From Syntrophobacteraceae bacterium (lineage in GTDB: Bacteria > Desulfobacterota > Syntrophobacteria > Syntrophobacterales > Syntrophobacteraceae), in assembly GCA_031292215.1 (NCBI GenBank), contig JARLHO010000123.1, positions 1-53,901 on the forward strand: a DNA stretch of 53,901 nucleotides. Direction: 5' to 3'. Made by a program: the position numbers and the translations under genes. Numbering within the stretch: the stretch's first letter is position 1; every line of letters starts with the position of its first letter. Positions 43,546-51,678 of this stretch are shown one piece after another. The notes under the pieces are model-generated. The model saw only the letters and a program-made list of their open reading frames with translations. It was not told the origin of the DNA and ran no database searches.

Positions 43546-43929
43546 ATGGAAGTTTCATTTTGGGGTGAGTCCTTCAAGGTCAATTTGGTTATTGGATGTG
43601 TCGGCGGATTTTTGATCGCTGTCCTGGGATCGATGTTCGGGTTTGGAGGCGGTCCTTTCATGGTGCCGCTCTTAACCGTTGGGCTGGGGCTTCCGATGTA
43701 CCTGGTCGTGGGCAGTTCGCTGCTCGCCATCTTCTTTAATACGGTTATGGGGACCCTGCGCCACTTTCAGTTGGGACACCTGGACCTTTTGCTCTTCTGC
43801 GCAATGTTTCCGGGAGCGATTCTGGCCGGTTTTGTGGGACCCAAAATCGCCAAGAAGCTGAGCCCTCTCATGGTTAAGAGGGTGGCGGTAGTCGGCCTTT
43901 TGATCCTGGGTTTGCGTCTGCTTTTCTAA
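43546..43929 (+). CDS. TSUP (TauE/SafE) second half-permease
   Basis: 127 residues with three to four hydrophobic helices. It carries the TSUP repeat signature GSMFGFGGGPFMVPLLTVGL near 28-47 and ends at the membrane (GLLILGLRLLF). It supplies the second half of a permease whose first half is encoded just upstream, so the two should form one transporter as a heterodimer. ATG 43546 follows AAGGAGATCG. There is no stop or frameshift inside a single ancestral frame: a proper ribosome binding site and the charged tail of the first protein show that the split is genuine. Confidence 0.85.
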   Translation: MEVSFWGESFKVNLVIGCVGGFLIAVLGSMFGFGGGPFMVPLLTVGLGLPMYLVVGSSLLAIFFNTVMGTLRHFQLGHLDLLLFCAMFPGAILAGFVGPKIAKKLSPLMVKRVAVVGLLILGLRLLF

Positions 43930-43952
43930 CAACCCCGGAGAGAAAATTGTAA

Positions 43953-44034
43953 ACCACGAGAGGGCGCGAAGTTCACGAAGGCTCAAATGGAGCTTCCTTC
44001 GTGATCTTTCGCGCTCTTTGTGGTGAAAAGTTTG
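43953..44034. repeat. long imperfect inverted repeat after the TSUP genes
   Basis: ACCACGAGAGGGCGCGAAG.TTCACGAAGG pairs imperfectly with CCTTCGTGATCTTTCGCGC.TCTTTGTGGT across a 14-base loop. The ACCACGAAG...CTTCGTGGT type is a common dispersed element; here it may end the TSUP transcript. Confidence 0.6.
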
Positions 44035-44127
44035 CTTCGGCGCTGCGGTTGACAGGCCTTCGATGCTTTTGTTACAATAAAAACCGCCTAATTCAACTTA
44101 CTTCACCCCCCACGCGAGGTTAAAAAA

Positions 44128-44376
44128 TTGCCAATTTACGAATTCAGGTGTGGAAACTGCGGCAAGGTTGAAGAATTCATTCTTTCGGGAAGCCGGGAAA
44201 TCGAGATGAAGTGCGGCTCGTGCGGCAGCGAGGAGATGGAGAGGATCATCAGCAAAAGCAATTACGCCATGGGATCTTCGGGAACGTCTGCCTCAGCCGG
44301 TCCTTCGGCGACCACGCGCACCTGCGGCCCCGGACAATCGTGTACGTCCATCGCCCTGCCCGGCCATACCAGGTAA
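44128..44376 (+). CDS. FmdB-family zinc-ribbon protein
   Basis: 82 residues. The first 40 form the zinc ribbon of the FmdB/CxxC_CxxC_SSSS family: MPIYEFRCGNCGKVEEF with C8/C11, and C29/C32 in KCGSCGSE. A Ser/Ala/Thr-rich tail follows, with two further cysteines. The family is tied to regulation in some methylotrophs but is mostly uncharacterised. The start is TTG 44128 with CGAGGTT upstream; the protein otherwise begins exactly at the family's MPIYE. It is a single gene, convergent with the DUF1992 gene. Confidence 0.88.
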   Translation: MPIYEFRCGNCGKVEEFILSGSREIEMKCGSCGSEEMERIISKSNYAMGSSGTSASAGPSATTRTCGPGQSCTSIALPGHTR

Positions 44377-44423
44377 GGAGGAAAAAACGGGGAGGCTAAA
44401 ACCTGCCGGGAAACCGCAGGGGA

Positions 44424-44819
44424 TCAATCCGCCGTTTCCTTTTTTCCCATCTTTTCGACCACCCTGTCGTAGTACACCTGGTTTTTCTCCAGGGAAAGCG
44501 AACTGCGGCGGGTCATGTTGAGCTTCATGATTAGGAAGTTCAGCTTCTTCATCTGCTTGTATTTTTCCTTGGTGTCCTTTTCCCCGGCAAGCAATTCCTC
44601 GATGGTCAAAATTTCTTTCTTGAGTTCTAGCTCAGGCGGCAGGCAGCCACCGTTTTTTAGAATTTTATGGGCAAGGCGGATGTCCAGCGGAAGATGGCTG
44701 TCATCTTCGAGCTCGAGGGGCCGGCCTTTGCCCGGTAAATCCTCGAATTGGCCCTCCTGTATTGCTTCCTGGATCTTTTTTTCAGCGATTTTATTGAATG
44801 CTTCGAATATATTGCTCAT
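44424..44819 (-). CDS. DUF1992 (DnaJ homologue subfamily C member 28-like) protein
   Basis: 131 residues. The N-terminal half carries the DUF1992 pattern AEKKIQEAIQEGQFEDLPGK then GRPLELEDDSHLP, and the C-terminal half is a charged helical region. The family is widespread (E. coli YhdN type) but its role is unknown, despite the DnaJ label, since the J domain is absent. ATG 44819 has GGAT upstream; a TTG 12 bases earlier is an alternative. It is divergent from the Rossmann-like gene by about 60 bases. Confidence 0.88.
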   Translation of the reverse strand: MSNIFEAFNKIAEKKIQEAIQEGQFEDLPGKGRPLELEDDSHLPLDIRLAHKILKNGGCLPPELELKKEILTIEELLAGEKDTKEKYKQMKKLNFLIMKLNMTRRSSLSLEKNQVYYDRVVEKMGKKETAD

Positions 44820-44882
44820 AATTTCATCCAATTGATAAAGTGATTATTCTCTACTATACACCATGGGCGAAACAAACAAAAG

Positions 44883-45578
44883 ATGGCGAAAAACTACGCA
44901 GCAGCAGATGTATTTGGAGACATTTACCCGCCTCGGCAAATACGGGTCCTTGGGGCCGGCCGCTTTGGCCGGATTGCCGTAGAAAGGCTAAGGGGCCGCT
45001 TCCCCGGCGCCCTCCTGACGGTTTATGACCGCGATAAGAGTCGGGTCGCACAAATCAGCGAAGAGTTTAAAATTTGCGGCGAGGCCGCAGAGTGCCTCGC
45101 GTCCATGGGCGGGGCCAAACCCGACGAAGAGGTGTGGTTTATACCCTCTGTGCCCGTGCACGTGGCCTTCGAGTGGGTGCTAAGCGAGCTTGCCCCCACC
45201 GGCAACCCCCGAAGGCTCTCGGTCCCGCAGGAGGTCGACTTGCAGGTCCCAAACCCGATGCGCTCCCCATCCGGGGCGCTTTACGCAAGCTTTGCCTCCT
45301 TCCTGTGCCCGGACAACTGCAATGAGCCGGACCAACTCTGCACCCACACCGGAAAAAATCGGCCGGGAAACCTCTACGAGCTCCTGGAGGGAATCCATGT
45401 GCCGGGATTTGAGGTCTTTGTGCAGAGGAGCCGGCAGCTTGCCCCGGGGGTTGGCGGATATCCGGGGCGAAGCCTTCGCGAACTGGCGGCCCGGGTCGCC
45501 CAAAAGCCGGGCGCCTGCCTGGTGGCGACAAGTTGCCGCTGTCACGCGGTCATAAACGCTCTGGAATGGAGCGCGTGA
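44883..45578 (+). CDS. Rossmann-like protein with cysteine cluster, unknown
   Basis: 231 residues. The N-terminus has a nucleotide-binding GxGxxG (RVLGAGRFGRIAVERL, 21-36) followed by VYDRDKSRV, the acidic end of the second strand, so NAD(H) or a related ligand is likely. The middle holds SFLCPDNCNEPDQLCTHTG, three cysteines and a histidine that could bind a metal or cluster. Two more cysteines lie near the C-terminus (CRCHAV). I do not know the family. It converges with, and overlaps by 29 bases, the cysteine-rich gene on the other strand. Confidence 0.7.
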   Translation: MAKNYAAADVFGDIYPPRQIRVLGAGRFGRIAVERLRGRFPGALLTVYDRDKSRVAQISEEFKICGEAAECLASMGGAKPDEEVWFIPSVPVHVAFEWVLSELAPTGNPRRLSVPQEVDLQVPNPMRSPSGALYASFASFLCPDNCNEPDQLCTHTGKNRPGNLYELLEGIHVPGFEVFVQRSRQLAPGVGGYPGRSLRELAARVAQKPGACLVATSCRCHAVINALEWSA

Positions 45579-46062
45579 TATACCGGGTAAGGGCCCGCTC
45601 AAGCTCCCAGCCCAAAGACAACTGTTCTCCGACCTGGCGTTGAAGCTCCAAAACGGTTTTTTCTCCGAGGAAAGCGATTAGTTCCGGGCAAAAATAGTTG
45701 AGGCAAAAAGAGTGGCGGGTCTTGAGAGTGCAACCTTTTTTGCCGACAAAAAAACAGCCTCCCGGCAATTCGCGCTCCCGGGGAAGTTCGGCGCCGAGAA
45801 GTCGGTTGGCAAGAAGCTCGATGAAGCCGTAGCTTTCGCCCATCTCCTTAAAACAGCAGCTCCCCGTTGCCTCCGCGCACCTGCCGCACGCCATGGCGAC
45901 TCCCGAACTCACCATAAACGAGTCGCTCGCCTTAACCCGGAGGTCTAATGCAACCAAAAGCCCGCCCACTTCGGGGTCTGCCAGGCAGGCGGCGCCCAGG
46001 GCGGCATGCAGCACCCGGGCCTTTTCAATTTGTTTTTTTACATTCGTTTCCGCTTCGCTCAT
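45550..46062 (-). CDS. cysteine-cluster protein (YkgJ-like pattern), unknown
   Basis: 170 residues. The central part has CGRCAEATGSCC and then GCTLKTRHSFCLNYFCPEL, which together resemble the metal- or Fe-S-binding cysteine pattern of YkgJ-type proteins. Helical segments flank it. The function is unknown. The ribosome binding site is weak. Its 3' end overlaps the 3' end of the Rossmann-like gene by 29 bases, so both reading frames share sequence. Similar cysteine content in the two convergent proteins may be coincidence or indicate a common pathway. Confidence 0.65.
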   Translation of the reverse strand: MSEAETNVKKQIEKARVLHAALGAACLADPEVGGLLVALDLRVKASDSFMVSSGVAMACGRCAEATGSCCFKEMGESYGFIELLANRLLGAELPRERELPGGCFFVGKKGCTLKTRHSFCLNYFCPELIAFLGEKTVLELQRQVGEQLSLGWELERALTRYITRSIPERL

Positions 46063-46348
46063 AAACGATGTGTCCCGGAAATAATAGGGGAATATTTAGC
46101 CGGGGGTCCAGCGGTTTGCCCCCAACCCGCTCGACCTTGTTACCGCCAATGGTAAAAACTGTCAACCGCCTGAAGTATTACTCCCTTTGCGGCTTCGCGT
46201 GAGAAACCTTTTTGAGACAAGACCGGCAGACATTTTTGTGTTGCGGATTGACTTTTTCCCTCAAACATCATTAAATAAACCGTTTTGACCGCCAATAAGT
46301 TCTCTTTATGGTATGCAAAAATCAAATTAAATATCGGGAGGAATCAGG

Positions 46349-46726
46349 ATGACTTTTATTGGAGCGGCAAATGCCGCCGAGGCTTACGCTCAGACTGCTG
46401 TGGGGGGCGCGCATGGAGGAATGGAGGGGCTTCTTGGCAGCCCGATAATTCTTCTGGTTGCAATGCTTGCGATCTTTTACTTCCTTCTTATTCGCCCGCA
46501 GCAAAAACGGCAAAAGGAACACAACCGGATGCTGGAAAATCTGCAGAAGGGTGATACAATTTTTACCGCCGGCGGACTGCGGGGAAGGGTAACCAACCTT
46601 GACACGACCGTTGTGACAATGGAAATTGCCGATAAAGTTCGCGTAAAAGTCAACCGCAGCGCCATAGGGGGACTGGTTTCCAAGGGCGATGTGGCTCCGG
46701 AAAAAGAATCCGGCAAAGAATCTTGA
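46349..46726 (+). CDS. yajC: preprotein translocase subunit YajC
   Basis: 125 residues. One transmembrane helix (about 31-48, SPIILLVAMLAIFYFLLI) is followed directly by the family signature RPQQKRQKEH and by the soluble domain LENLQKGDTIFTAGGLRGRV. YajC joins SecD and SecF in the accessory Sec complex, and both are encoded right after it. It has a longer than usual periplasmic N-terminus (about 30 residues). The start follows GGGAGGAATC. It begins the yajC-secD-secF operon. Confidence 0.95.
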   Translation: MTFIGAANAAEAYAQTAVGGAHGGMEGLLGSPIILLVAMLAIFYFLLIRPQQKRQKEHNRMLENLQKGDTIFTAGGLRGRVTNLDTTVVTMEIADKVRVKVNRSAIGGLVSKGDVAPEKESGKES

Positions 46727-46830
46727 GATATTTTGGCGCAATGTTTTGGCCGGGGGAAAGTTTTACCGGCCGGAGATTGTGGATGGAGCGCGCTGTGACG
46801 AGCGCAATCCACGGCCAGTTGGAGGCTTAA

Positions 46831-48423
46831 TTGAAGAGCATAGCAATGCGCGCGGGTATAATCTTGGTGTTTCTCATCGCCGGAATCTTTTGCCTGCTTC
46901 CGACGTTTGTGTCTTCCTCCCTGCCGGGGTTGTCGACTGTTTTGCCGGGCAAGATCCATCTGGGGCTTGACCTCCAGGGCGGCATGCACCTGGTGTTGGA
47001 GGTCGAAACCAATAAGGCGATCGAAAATACGGCGGATAGCCTTGCCGAGGAGATAAAAGACGCTCTGCGCACGAAAAAAATCGGGTTCACCGAGGTCGCA
47101 AGGACCGGTGGGTGGAACATAGAAGCAGTACTTCCGTCCAACGCGCAAGTAAATGATTTCAACGAGGCGCTAAAAACCGGCTTCCCAATGCTCGAAACCA
47201 CAAGCGAGCAGACCGGAGCGCAGGGCACAAAAATTCTTCTCGCCATGAGCCCGCAGGAACTCCATAACCTTCGGACCCGGTCGGTGCAGCAGGCGATTGA
47301 GACCATCCGCAACCGCATCGATCAATTCGGAGTAAGAGAGCCCGACATTCGGCTTGCCGGAACCGACCGGATAATGATCGAATTGCCTGGAGTCAAAGAC
47401 TCCCAGCAGGCGATCAGCCTGATCGGAAAAACCGCGGTGCTCGAATTTAAGCTTGTGGCGCAAAACGTCACGCAATCGCAGATCGAAGACCATCGGTTGC
47501 CGCCGGGAGTAAAGCTTTTTCCCATGAGGTCCTCCGATGCCACATCGCCCCCCTCCATGGTAGCTCTGGAAGACAAGACCGTGTTGACCGGGGACCACAT
47601 TACGGATGCGCGGGTCGAGATCGGAGGGGGAAATTCCTACGGGCAGGCCTCCATTTCGCTAAATTTCGATCGACAGGGCGCCAAGATGTTCGAGCGCATT
47701 ACGGGCGACAACGTCGGGCGAAAGCTTGCAATCGTTTTAGACGGGGTCGTTTATTCCGATCCGGTGATAAAGGATCGCATTCCGGACGGAAGAGCGGTGA
47801 TCGAGGGCGCCTACTCCGACGAGGACGCCAAGGTGCTGGCCATTGCCCTTCGCACCGGCAGGCTGCCCGCACCGGTTAAAATTCTCGAACAAAGCACGGT
47901 AGGCCCCTCGCTGGGTCATGATTCCATAAAGGACGGCGTTATGGCCTCGGCTATCGCAGGCCTTGGCATCGTACTATTTATGATCGTCTACTACCGCATG
48001 TCGGGGGTGGTCGCCGATCTGGCCCTGGTCATGAACCTCATCCTCATTCTGGCTCTCATGGCGGCCGTTGGGGCAACGCTTACCCTTCCCGGCATTGCGG
48101 GCATTGCGCTTACCATCGGTATAGCCGTTGACGCAAACGTTCTCATATACGAACGAATACGCGAGGAGCTGCGCTTTGGCAAAACACCCCGCGCGGCTAT
48201 CGATACGGGCTACGAACGCGCGACCATAACCATCATGGACGCAAACGTCACCAGCGCCATCGCGGCCCTGGTCCTCTACGAGTTCGGCACCGGTCCGGTA
48301 AAAGGATTTGCGGTAACCCTCTTTTTCGGCCTTGCGGCCAACATGTTTACCGCGATCTTCGTTACCAGGGTTATTTTCGACTATCTTCTCACCGAGCGGC
48401 GGGTTAAAGAGCTGAGCATTTAG
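46831..48423 (+). CDS. secD: protein translocase subunit SecD
   Basis: 530 residues. The first helix (about 6-24) leads into KIHLGLDLQGGMHLVLEV, the SecD hallmark. The periplasmic P1 domain follows (about 40-350), and the RND-type membrane part has about five helices (355-520), with GIAGIALTIGIAVDANVLIY. SecD with SecF uses the proton gradient to pull secreted proteins across the inner membrane. The start is a TTG at 46831 with GGAGGC six bases before; an ATG 15 bases later is the alternative. A 104-base gap after yajC holds a GTGGAT...ATCCAC hairpin. Confidence 0.95.
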   Translation: MKSIAMRAGIILVFLIAGIFCLLPTFVSSSLPGLSTVLPGKIHLGLDLQGGMHLVLEVETNKAIENTADSLAEEIKDALRTKKIGFTEVARTGGWNIEAVLPSNAQVNDFNEALKTGFPMLETTSEQTGAQGTKILLAMSPQELHNLRTRSVQQAIETIRNRIDQFGVREPDIRLAGTDRIMIELPGVKDSQQAISLIGKTAVLEFKLVAQNVTQSQIEDHRLPPGVKLFPMRSSDATSPPSMVALEDKTVLTGDHITDARVEIGGGNSYGQASISLNFDRQGAKMFERITGDNVGRKLAIVLDGVVYSDPVIKDRIPDGRAVIEGAYSDEDAKVLAIALRTGRLPAPVKILEQSTVGPSLGHDSIKDGVMASAIAGLGIVLFMIVYYRMSGVVADLALVMNLILILALMAAVGATLTLPGIAGIALTIGIAVDANVLIYERIREELRFGKTPRAAIDTGYERATITIMDANVTSAIAALVLYEFGTGPVKGFAVTLFFGLAANMFTAIFVTRVIFDYLLTERRVKELSI

Positions 48424-48447
48424 TTCGGGGCTACATAAGGAAAGCGA

Positions 48448-49785
48448 ATGCAACTGATAAAACCGGATATCAATGTCAACTTCGTTGGATGGCGCAACAA
48501 GGCTTTCTTGCTTTCCGGCACGATCATCCTGGTTGGGTTGATCACCCTGTTTGCGCGGGGCGGGCTCCGAATGGGTGTCGATTTTGCCGGCGGCATGCTT
48601 GTCCAGGTCAAATTCGATAAGCCAACCGATTCGGCCCACATTCGGCAGGCTCTTCATGGAATCGTTGCCAATGCCTTCGTCCAGCAGATAGGCTCGGAAA
48701 AAGACCATGAATATTTGATCCGTACCGATACGGTCCACGAAGAGCTAAAGAGCCTTTCGGTCGAAATAGCCAATGCGCTCACCAAGGCATACGGCCCCGG
48801 CCAGCAGGTGCTGCGCGTCGAGATGGTTGGCCCAAAAGTTGGCCACGATTTGCGCCAGAAGGCCCTCCAGGCCATATTCTATGCCTTTTTGTTTATCGCC
48901 CTCTATATCTCCTGGCGCTTTGAACCCAAGGTCTCCTCCGGGCTTACGATGCTTGCGATCGTCGGGATTGGAATTTATGCGCTAAACGGGCTTGACTTAA
49001 ACGCTGAGTATATGATCGGCGGCGCGCTGATCGTAACCCTTGCCCTCTGCTGGTTTTTGCGACTGCCCTATGCCCTGGGGGCGCTCTTGTCCCTTGTCCA
49101 CGACATCCTCATAACGGTTGGAATCTTTGCTCTTTTCAACAAAGAATTCACCCTCGAGGTCTTTGCGGCCCTTTTGACTCTTTCGGGCTATTCGCTAAAC
49201 GATACGATCATCGTCTACGATAGAATCCGCGAAAACCGCAACAAGGACAAAAAACAAAGCTTTGGCGAAATGATAAACGCCGCGATAAACCAGACGCTTA
49301 GCCGGACGGTGCTGACCTCGGCGACCGTATTTTTCGTCATCCTCATGCTTTTCCTTTTGGGGGGCACGGTGATCCATGATTTTTGCTTCGCCATGCTGAT
49401 CGGGGTGATAACCGGGAGCTACTCGTCGGTGTTTGTGGCAAGCCCGATCCTTATCGCCTACGAAGACCTCAGGAAAAAGAAGTCGCCCGGCGCAAAACGG
49501 GCCGAAATCGCCTCGGGTGGCGCTAGAAACGCCGGGGCCGGGCGGGAAGTAAAAATTATTAAGGAGCGGGAAGGCAAACAGGTGCAGCCCGCCGTGGCGC
49601 CCGAGGCGCAAATCCCGGCGGAGCCCGCCAACGGCGCGGCCGACCGGGCCGAGACAATAGATGCGCCTGCGGTAAATGGCGCCGCCGAGGAGCGCAAGCC
49701 CGAGGCCAAGCCCCCCGCCCGCAAGCCCAAAAAGCAGAAGAAACAATCTCCACGGCTGGCAGGGGCAAGGAAAAGCGGCGCGTAG
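48448..49785 (+). CDS. secF: protein translocase subunit SecF
   Basis: 445 residues, about 100 more than usual. The normal SecF part (1-345) has the first helix, GLRMGVDFAGGMLVQVKF, the P1 domain and the RND helices, with TLSGYSLNDTIIVYDRIREN. The extra C-terminal stretch (about 345-445) is cytoplasmic, low in complexity and rich in Ala, Pro, Glu and Lys. It ends very basic (RKPKKQKKQ), perhaps for ribosome or lipid contact. The start follows AAGGAAAGCGA, 24 bases after secD. A strong terminator ends the operon. Confidence 0.93.
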   Translation: MQLIKPDINVNFVGWRNKAFLLSGTIILVGLITLFARGGLRMGVDFAGGMLVQVKFDKPTDSAHIRQALHGIVANAFVQQIGSEKDHEYLIRTDTVHEELKSLSVEIANALTKAYGPGQQVLRVEMVGPKVGHDLRQKALQAIFYAFLFIALYISWRFEPKVSSGLTMLAIVGIGIYALNGLDLNAEYMIGGALIVTLALCWFLRLPYALGALLSLVHDILITVGIFALFNKEFTLEVFAALLTLSGYSLNDTIIVYDRIRENRNKDKKQSFGEMINAAINQTLSRTVLTSATVFFVILMLFLLGGTVIHDFCFAMLIGVITGSYSSVFVASPILIAYEDLRKKKSPGAKRAEIASGGARNAGAGREVKIIKEREGKQVQPAVAPEAQIPAEPANGAADRAETIDAPAVNGAAEERKPEAKPPARKPKKQKKQSPRLAGARKSGA

Positions 49786-49803
49786 AATAGACTCGTTATC
49801 TTC

Positions 49804-49847
49804 TGGCGGTCTGGAACGCTCAAGCGATCCAGACCGCCATGTTTTTT
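49804..49847 (+). terminator. intrinsic terminator of the yajC-secD-secF operon
   Basis: TGGCGGTCTGGA and TCCAGACCGCCA form a perfect 12-pair stem with a 12-base loop, then TGTTTTTT. Its second arm lies within the last codons of the convergent universal stress protein gene. Confidence 0.92.
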
Positions 49848-50725
49848 AAATCGGAAGTGATTTTCCGGGTCGAAGAGGCCCTGAGAGACCCGAGGATTCC
49901 CTCCGTGCGCGTGCGCTCCAGCCCGATTATTCCTATCCCGTTTGAGGCGCACCAGGAAAGCACTTCCGCTATGGTATCGCCTCTTTTCGGAATGAGCGTC
50001 ATGCGGATTCGGTCCTGGTCGATTCCGTAGTCGGCCAGTACGGCCGATGCCTTAAGAAGGCTTTCGAGGCCGCGGGGGGCGCTTTGGGCTTGCGAGGGCC
50101 GCCACGTAAGGGGATGCCGAATTTTGGCCGCCGCCCCTACAAGGTCGATATCTACGCCCGTATCCGAGAGCATGTAGCCGGCGTGGTCTGCGATGCGCGT
50201 CGAACCCTCCTCGTCGCTTATGTATATTGCGGCTTTTCCCGGCTCGATTGCTCCTTCGGTCATCCAGACGGGACACTCGATGCACTGCTGCGCAAGGGCC
50301 GAAGAGGGGTCGGACTTAAGCAGATCCTCCAGGCGAACTTTGACATGCTTTGGGACGACAATGGCATCGACTTTTTTGATATCGCCAAGAAGACATGCCT
50401 GCTTTGCCACGGCCATTCCTTTGGGCTCGACGTGTTCCTGTATGAATTCTTTTAAAAAACCCAATTTTTCGAGCGCTTCCAGGGCATGGTCGAAAACGGC
50501 GCGTTCCTCACGCTTTTCGTCTTCCAAAAATTGCCTTTTTTTTGCCTGCAGCTCATGTGAGCGGGCGAGGTCGCCGGTATAGGCGGGCGGGGGCGGCGCG
50601 GAGAAATAACTTAGGATCAGTCTTACTTCCGAGGGGGAGTAGAGCTTGCCGAGAAACCGGGCGGGCCACAAAGACTCGTTTGTCCCGTCTATTGGAAGCA
50701 GAAAACATTTCGGTATCGTTTGCAT
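49820..50725 (-). CDS. universal stress protein, tandem-domain type
   Basis: 301 residues, about twice the single Usp length. The first Usp domain (1-150) begins PKCFLLPIDGTNES. The second (about 155-301) has DIDLVGAAAKI, then ILGSLRASSTRKITSDLKNM, a G-2x-G-9x-G(S/T)-like nucleotide-binding end. A charged helical insert (about 55-100, EDEKREERAVF) lies in the first domain. Such proteins bind ATP or other ligands and respond to stress, but the specific role is unknown. The 3' end shares sequence with the terminator of secF. It is divergent from purC by 56 bases, so their promoters may overlap. Confidence 0.85.
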   Translation of the reverse strand: MQTIPKCFLLPIDGTNESLWPARFLGKLYSPSEVRLILSYFSAPPPPAYTGDLARSHELQAKKRQFLEDEKREERAVFDHALEALEKLGFLKEFIQEHVEPKGMAVAKQACLLGDIKKVDAIVVPKHVKVRLEDLLKSDPSSALAQQCIECPVWMTEGAIEPGKAAIYISDEEGSTRIADHAGYMLSDTGVDIDLVGAAAKIRHPLTWRPSQAQSAPRGLESLLKASAVLADYGIDQDRIRMTLIPKRGDTIAEVLSWCASNGIGIIGLERTRTEGILGSLRASSTRKITSDLKNMAVWIA

Positions 50726-50781
50726 CCGATGGACCCTTAACAGAAAATGTGTCTATATAGTAAGACCTGCGAGGAGAAAAG

Positions 50782-51678
50782 ATGCTAAAAACTCCGATTT
50801 TTGAAACCAATTTCCCGGACTTAAACCTCGTATCGCGCGGGAAGGTCCGAGACATTTACGATCTTGGCGACTCCCTGCTCATAGTGGCCACCGACCGGAT
50901 CTCGGCTTTCGATGTGGTAATGGTCGACCCCATTGCCGATAAGGGTGTTATCCTGACAAAGCTTTCCGAGTTCTGGCTTCAATACCTGGGAGGCCTCATC
51001 GAAAATCACCTCATAACCACGGATTGCGAAAAGTTCCCCGAGGTTTGCCGGCCGTATCGCTCCATGCTCGCGGGGCGCGCCATGTGGGTGAAAAAGGCTA
51101 AACCGCTGCCGGTGGAATGCATCGTGAGGGGGTATCTGGCGGGCTCCGGGTGGGAAGACTACCAAAGGAGCGGGCAGATGAGCGGAATTAGACTGCCTTC
51201 CGGGCTGATCGAGGCCCAGGAGCTGCCCGAGCCCCTGTTTACTCCTTCGACCAAAGCGGCTTTGGGCGAGCATGACGAAAACATAAGCTTTGAGAAGATG
51301 GGAGAACTCGTTGGGGAAAACATTGCCGAGCGAGTAAAAGAGGCTTCGATCGCGCTCTACCGCAAAGCCCGGGAGTACGCGCGGGAACGTGGAATCATCC
51401 TTGCCGATACGAAGTTCGAATTCGGAATCGCCGACGCCAAACTTATGCTAATAGACGAAGTGCTGACCCCGGATTCGAGCCGCTTCTGGCCCGCGGACCG
51501 CTACCGGCCGGGCGGGAGTCCCGAGAGCTTCGATAAACAGTTTCTGCGCGATTATCTAAAGTCGAGCGGCTGGAAAAAGAGCGACCCCGCGCCCCGGCTG
51601 CCCGCAGATGTTGTGGCTAATACGCGCGCCCGCTACCTGGAGGCCCTGAAGCGTCTTAGCGGAGAAGACCTTGGCTGA
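50782..51678 (+). CDS. purC: phosphoribosylaminoimidazole-succinocarboxamide synthase
   Basis: 298 residues, the long SAICAR synthetase type. It joins aspartate to CAIR with ATP in purine synthesis. Motifs are SRGKVRDIYDLGDSLLIVAT at the start, PVECIVRGYLAGSGWEDYQ in the middle, and LADTKFEFGI and DEVLTPDSSRFWPAD later. The start follows GAGGAGAAAAG. It overlaps the next gene by eight bases, so the purine enzyme, the ParB-like and the SPL-like gene form a tight operon, an unusual company for purC. Confidence 0.96.
   Translation: MLKTPIFETNFPDLNLVSRGKVRDIYDLGDSLLIVATDRISAFDVVMVDPIADKGVILTKLSEFWLQYLGGLIENHLITTDCEKFPEVCRPYRSMLAGRAMWVKKAKPLPVECIVRGYLAGSGWEDYQRSGQMSGIRLPSGLIEAQELPEPLFTPSTKAALGEHDENISFEKMGELVGENIAERVKEASIALYRKAREYARERGIILADTKFEFGIADAKLMLIDEVLTPDSSRFWPADRYRPGGSPESFDKQFLRDYLKSSGWKKSDPAPRLPADVVANTRARYLEALKRLSGEDLG

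Noticed and set aside
46140-46325. 61-codon minus-strand frame upstream of yajC
   Set aside because: The composition is plausible, but the start would be TTG without a ribosome binding site and it occupies the yajC promoter region.
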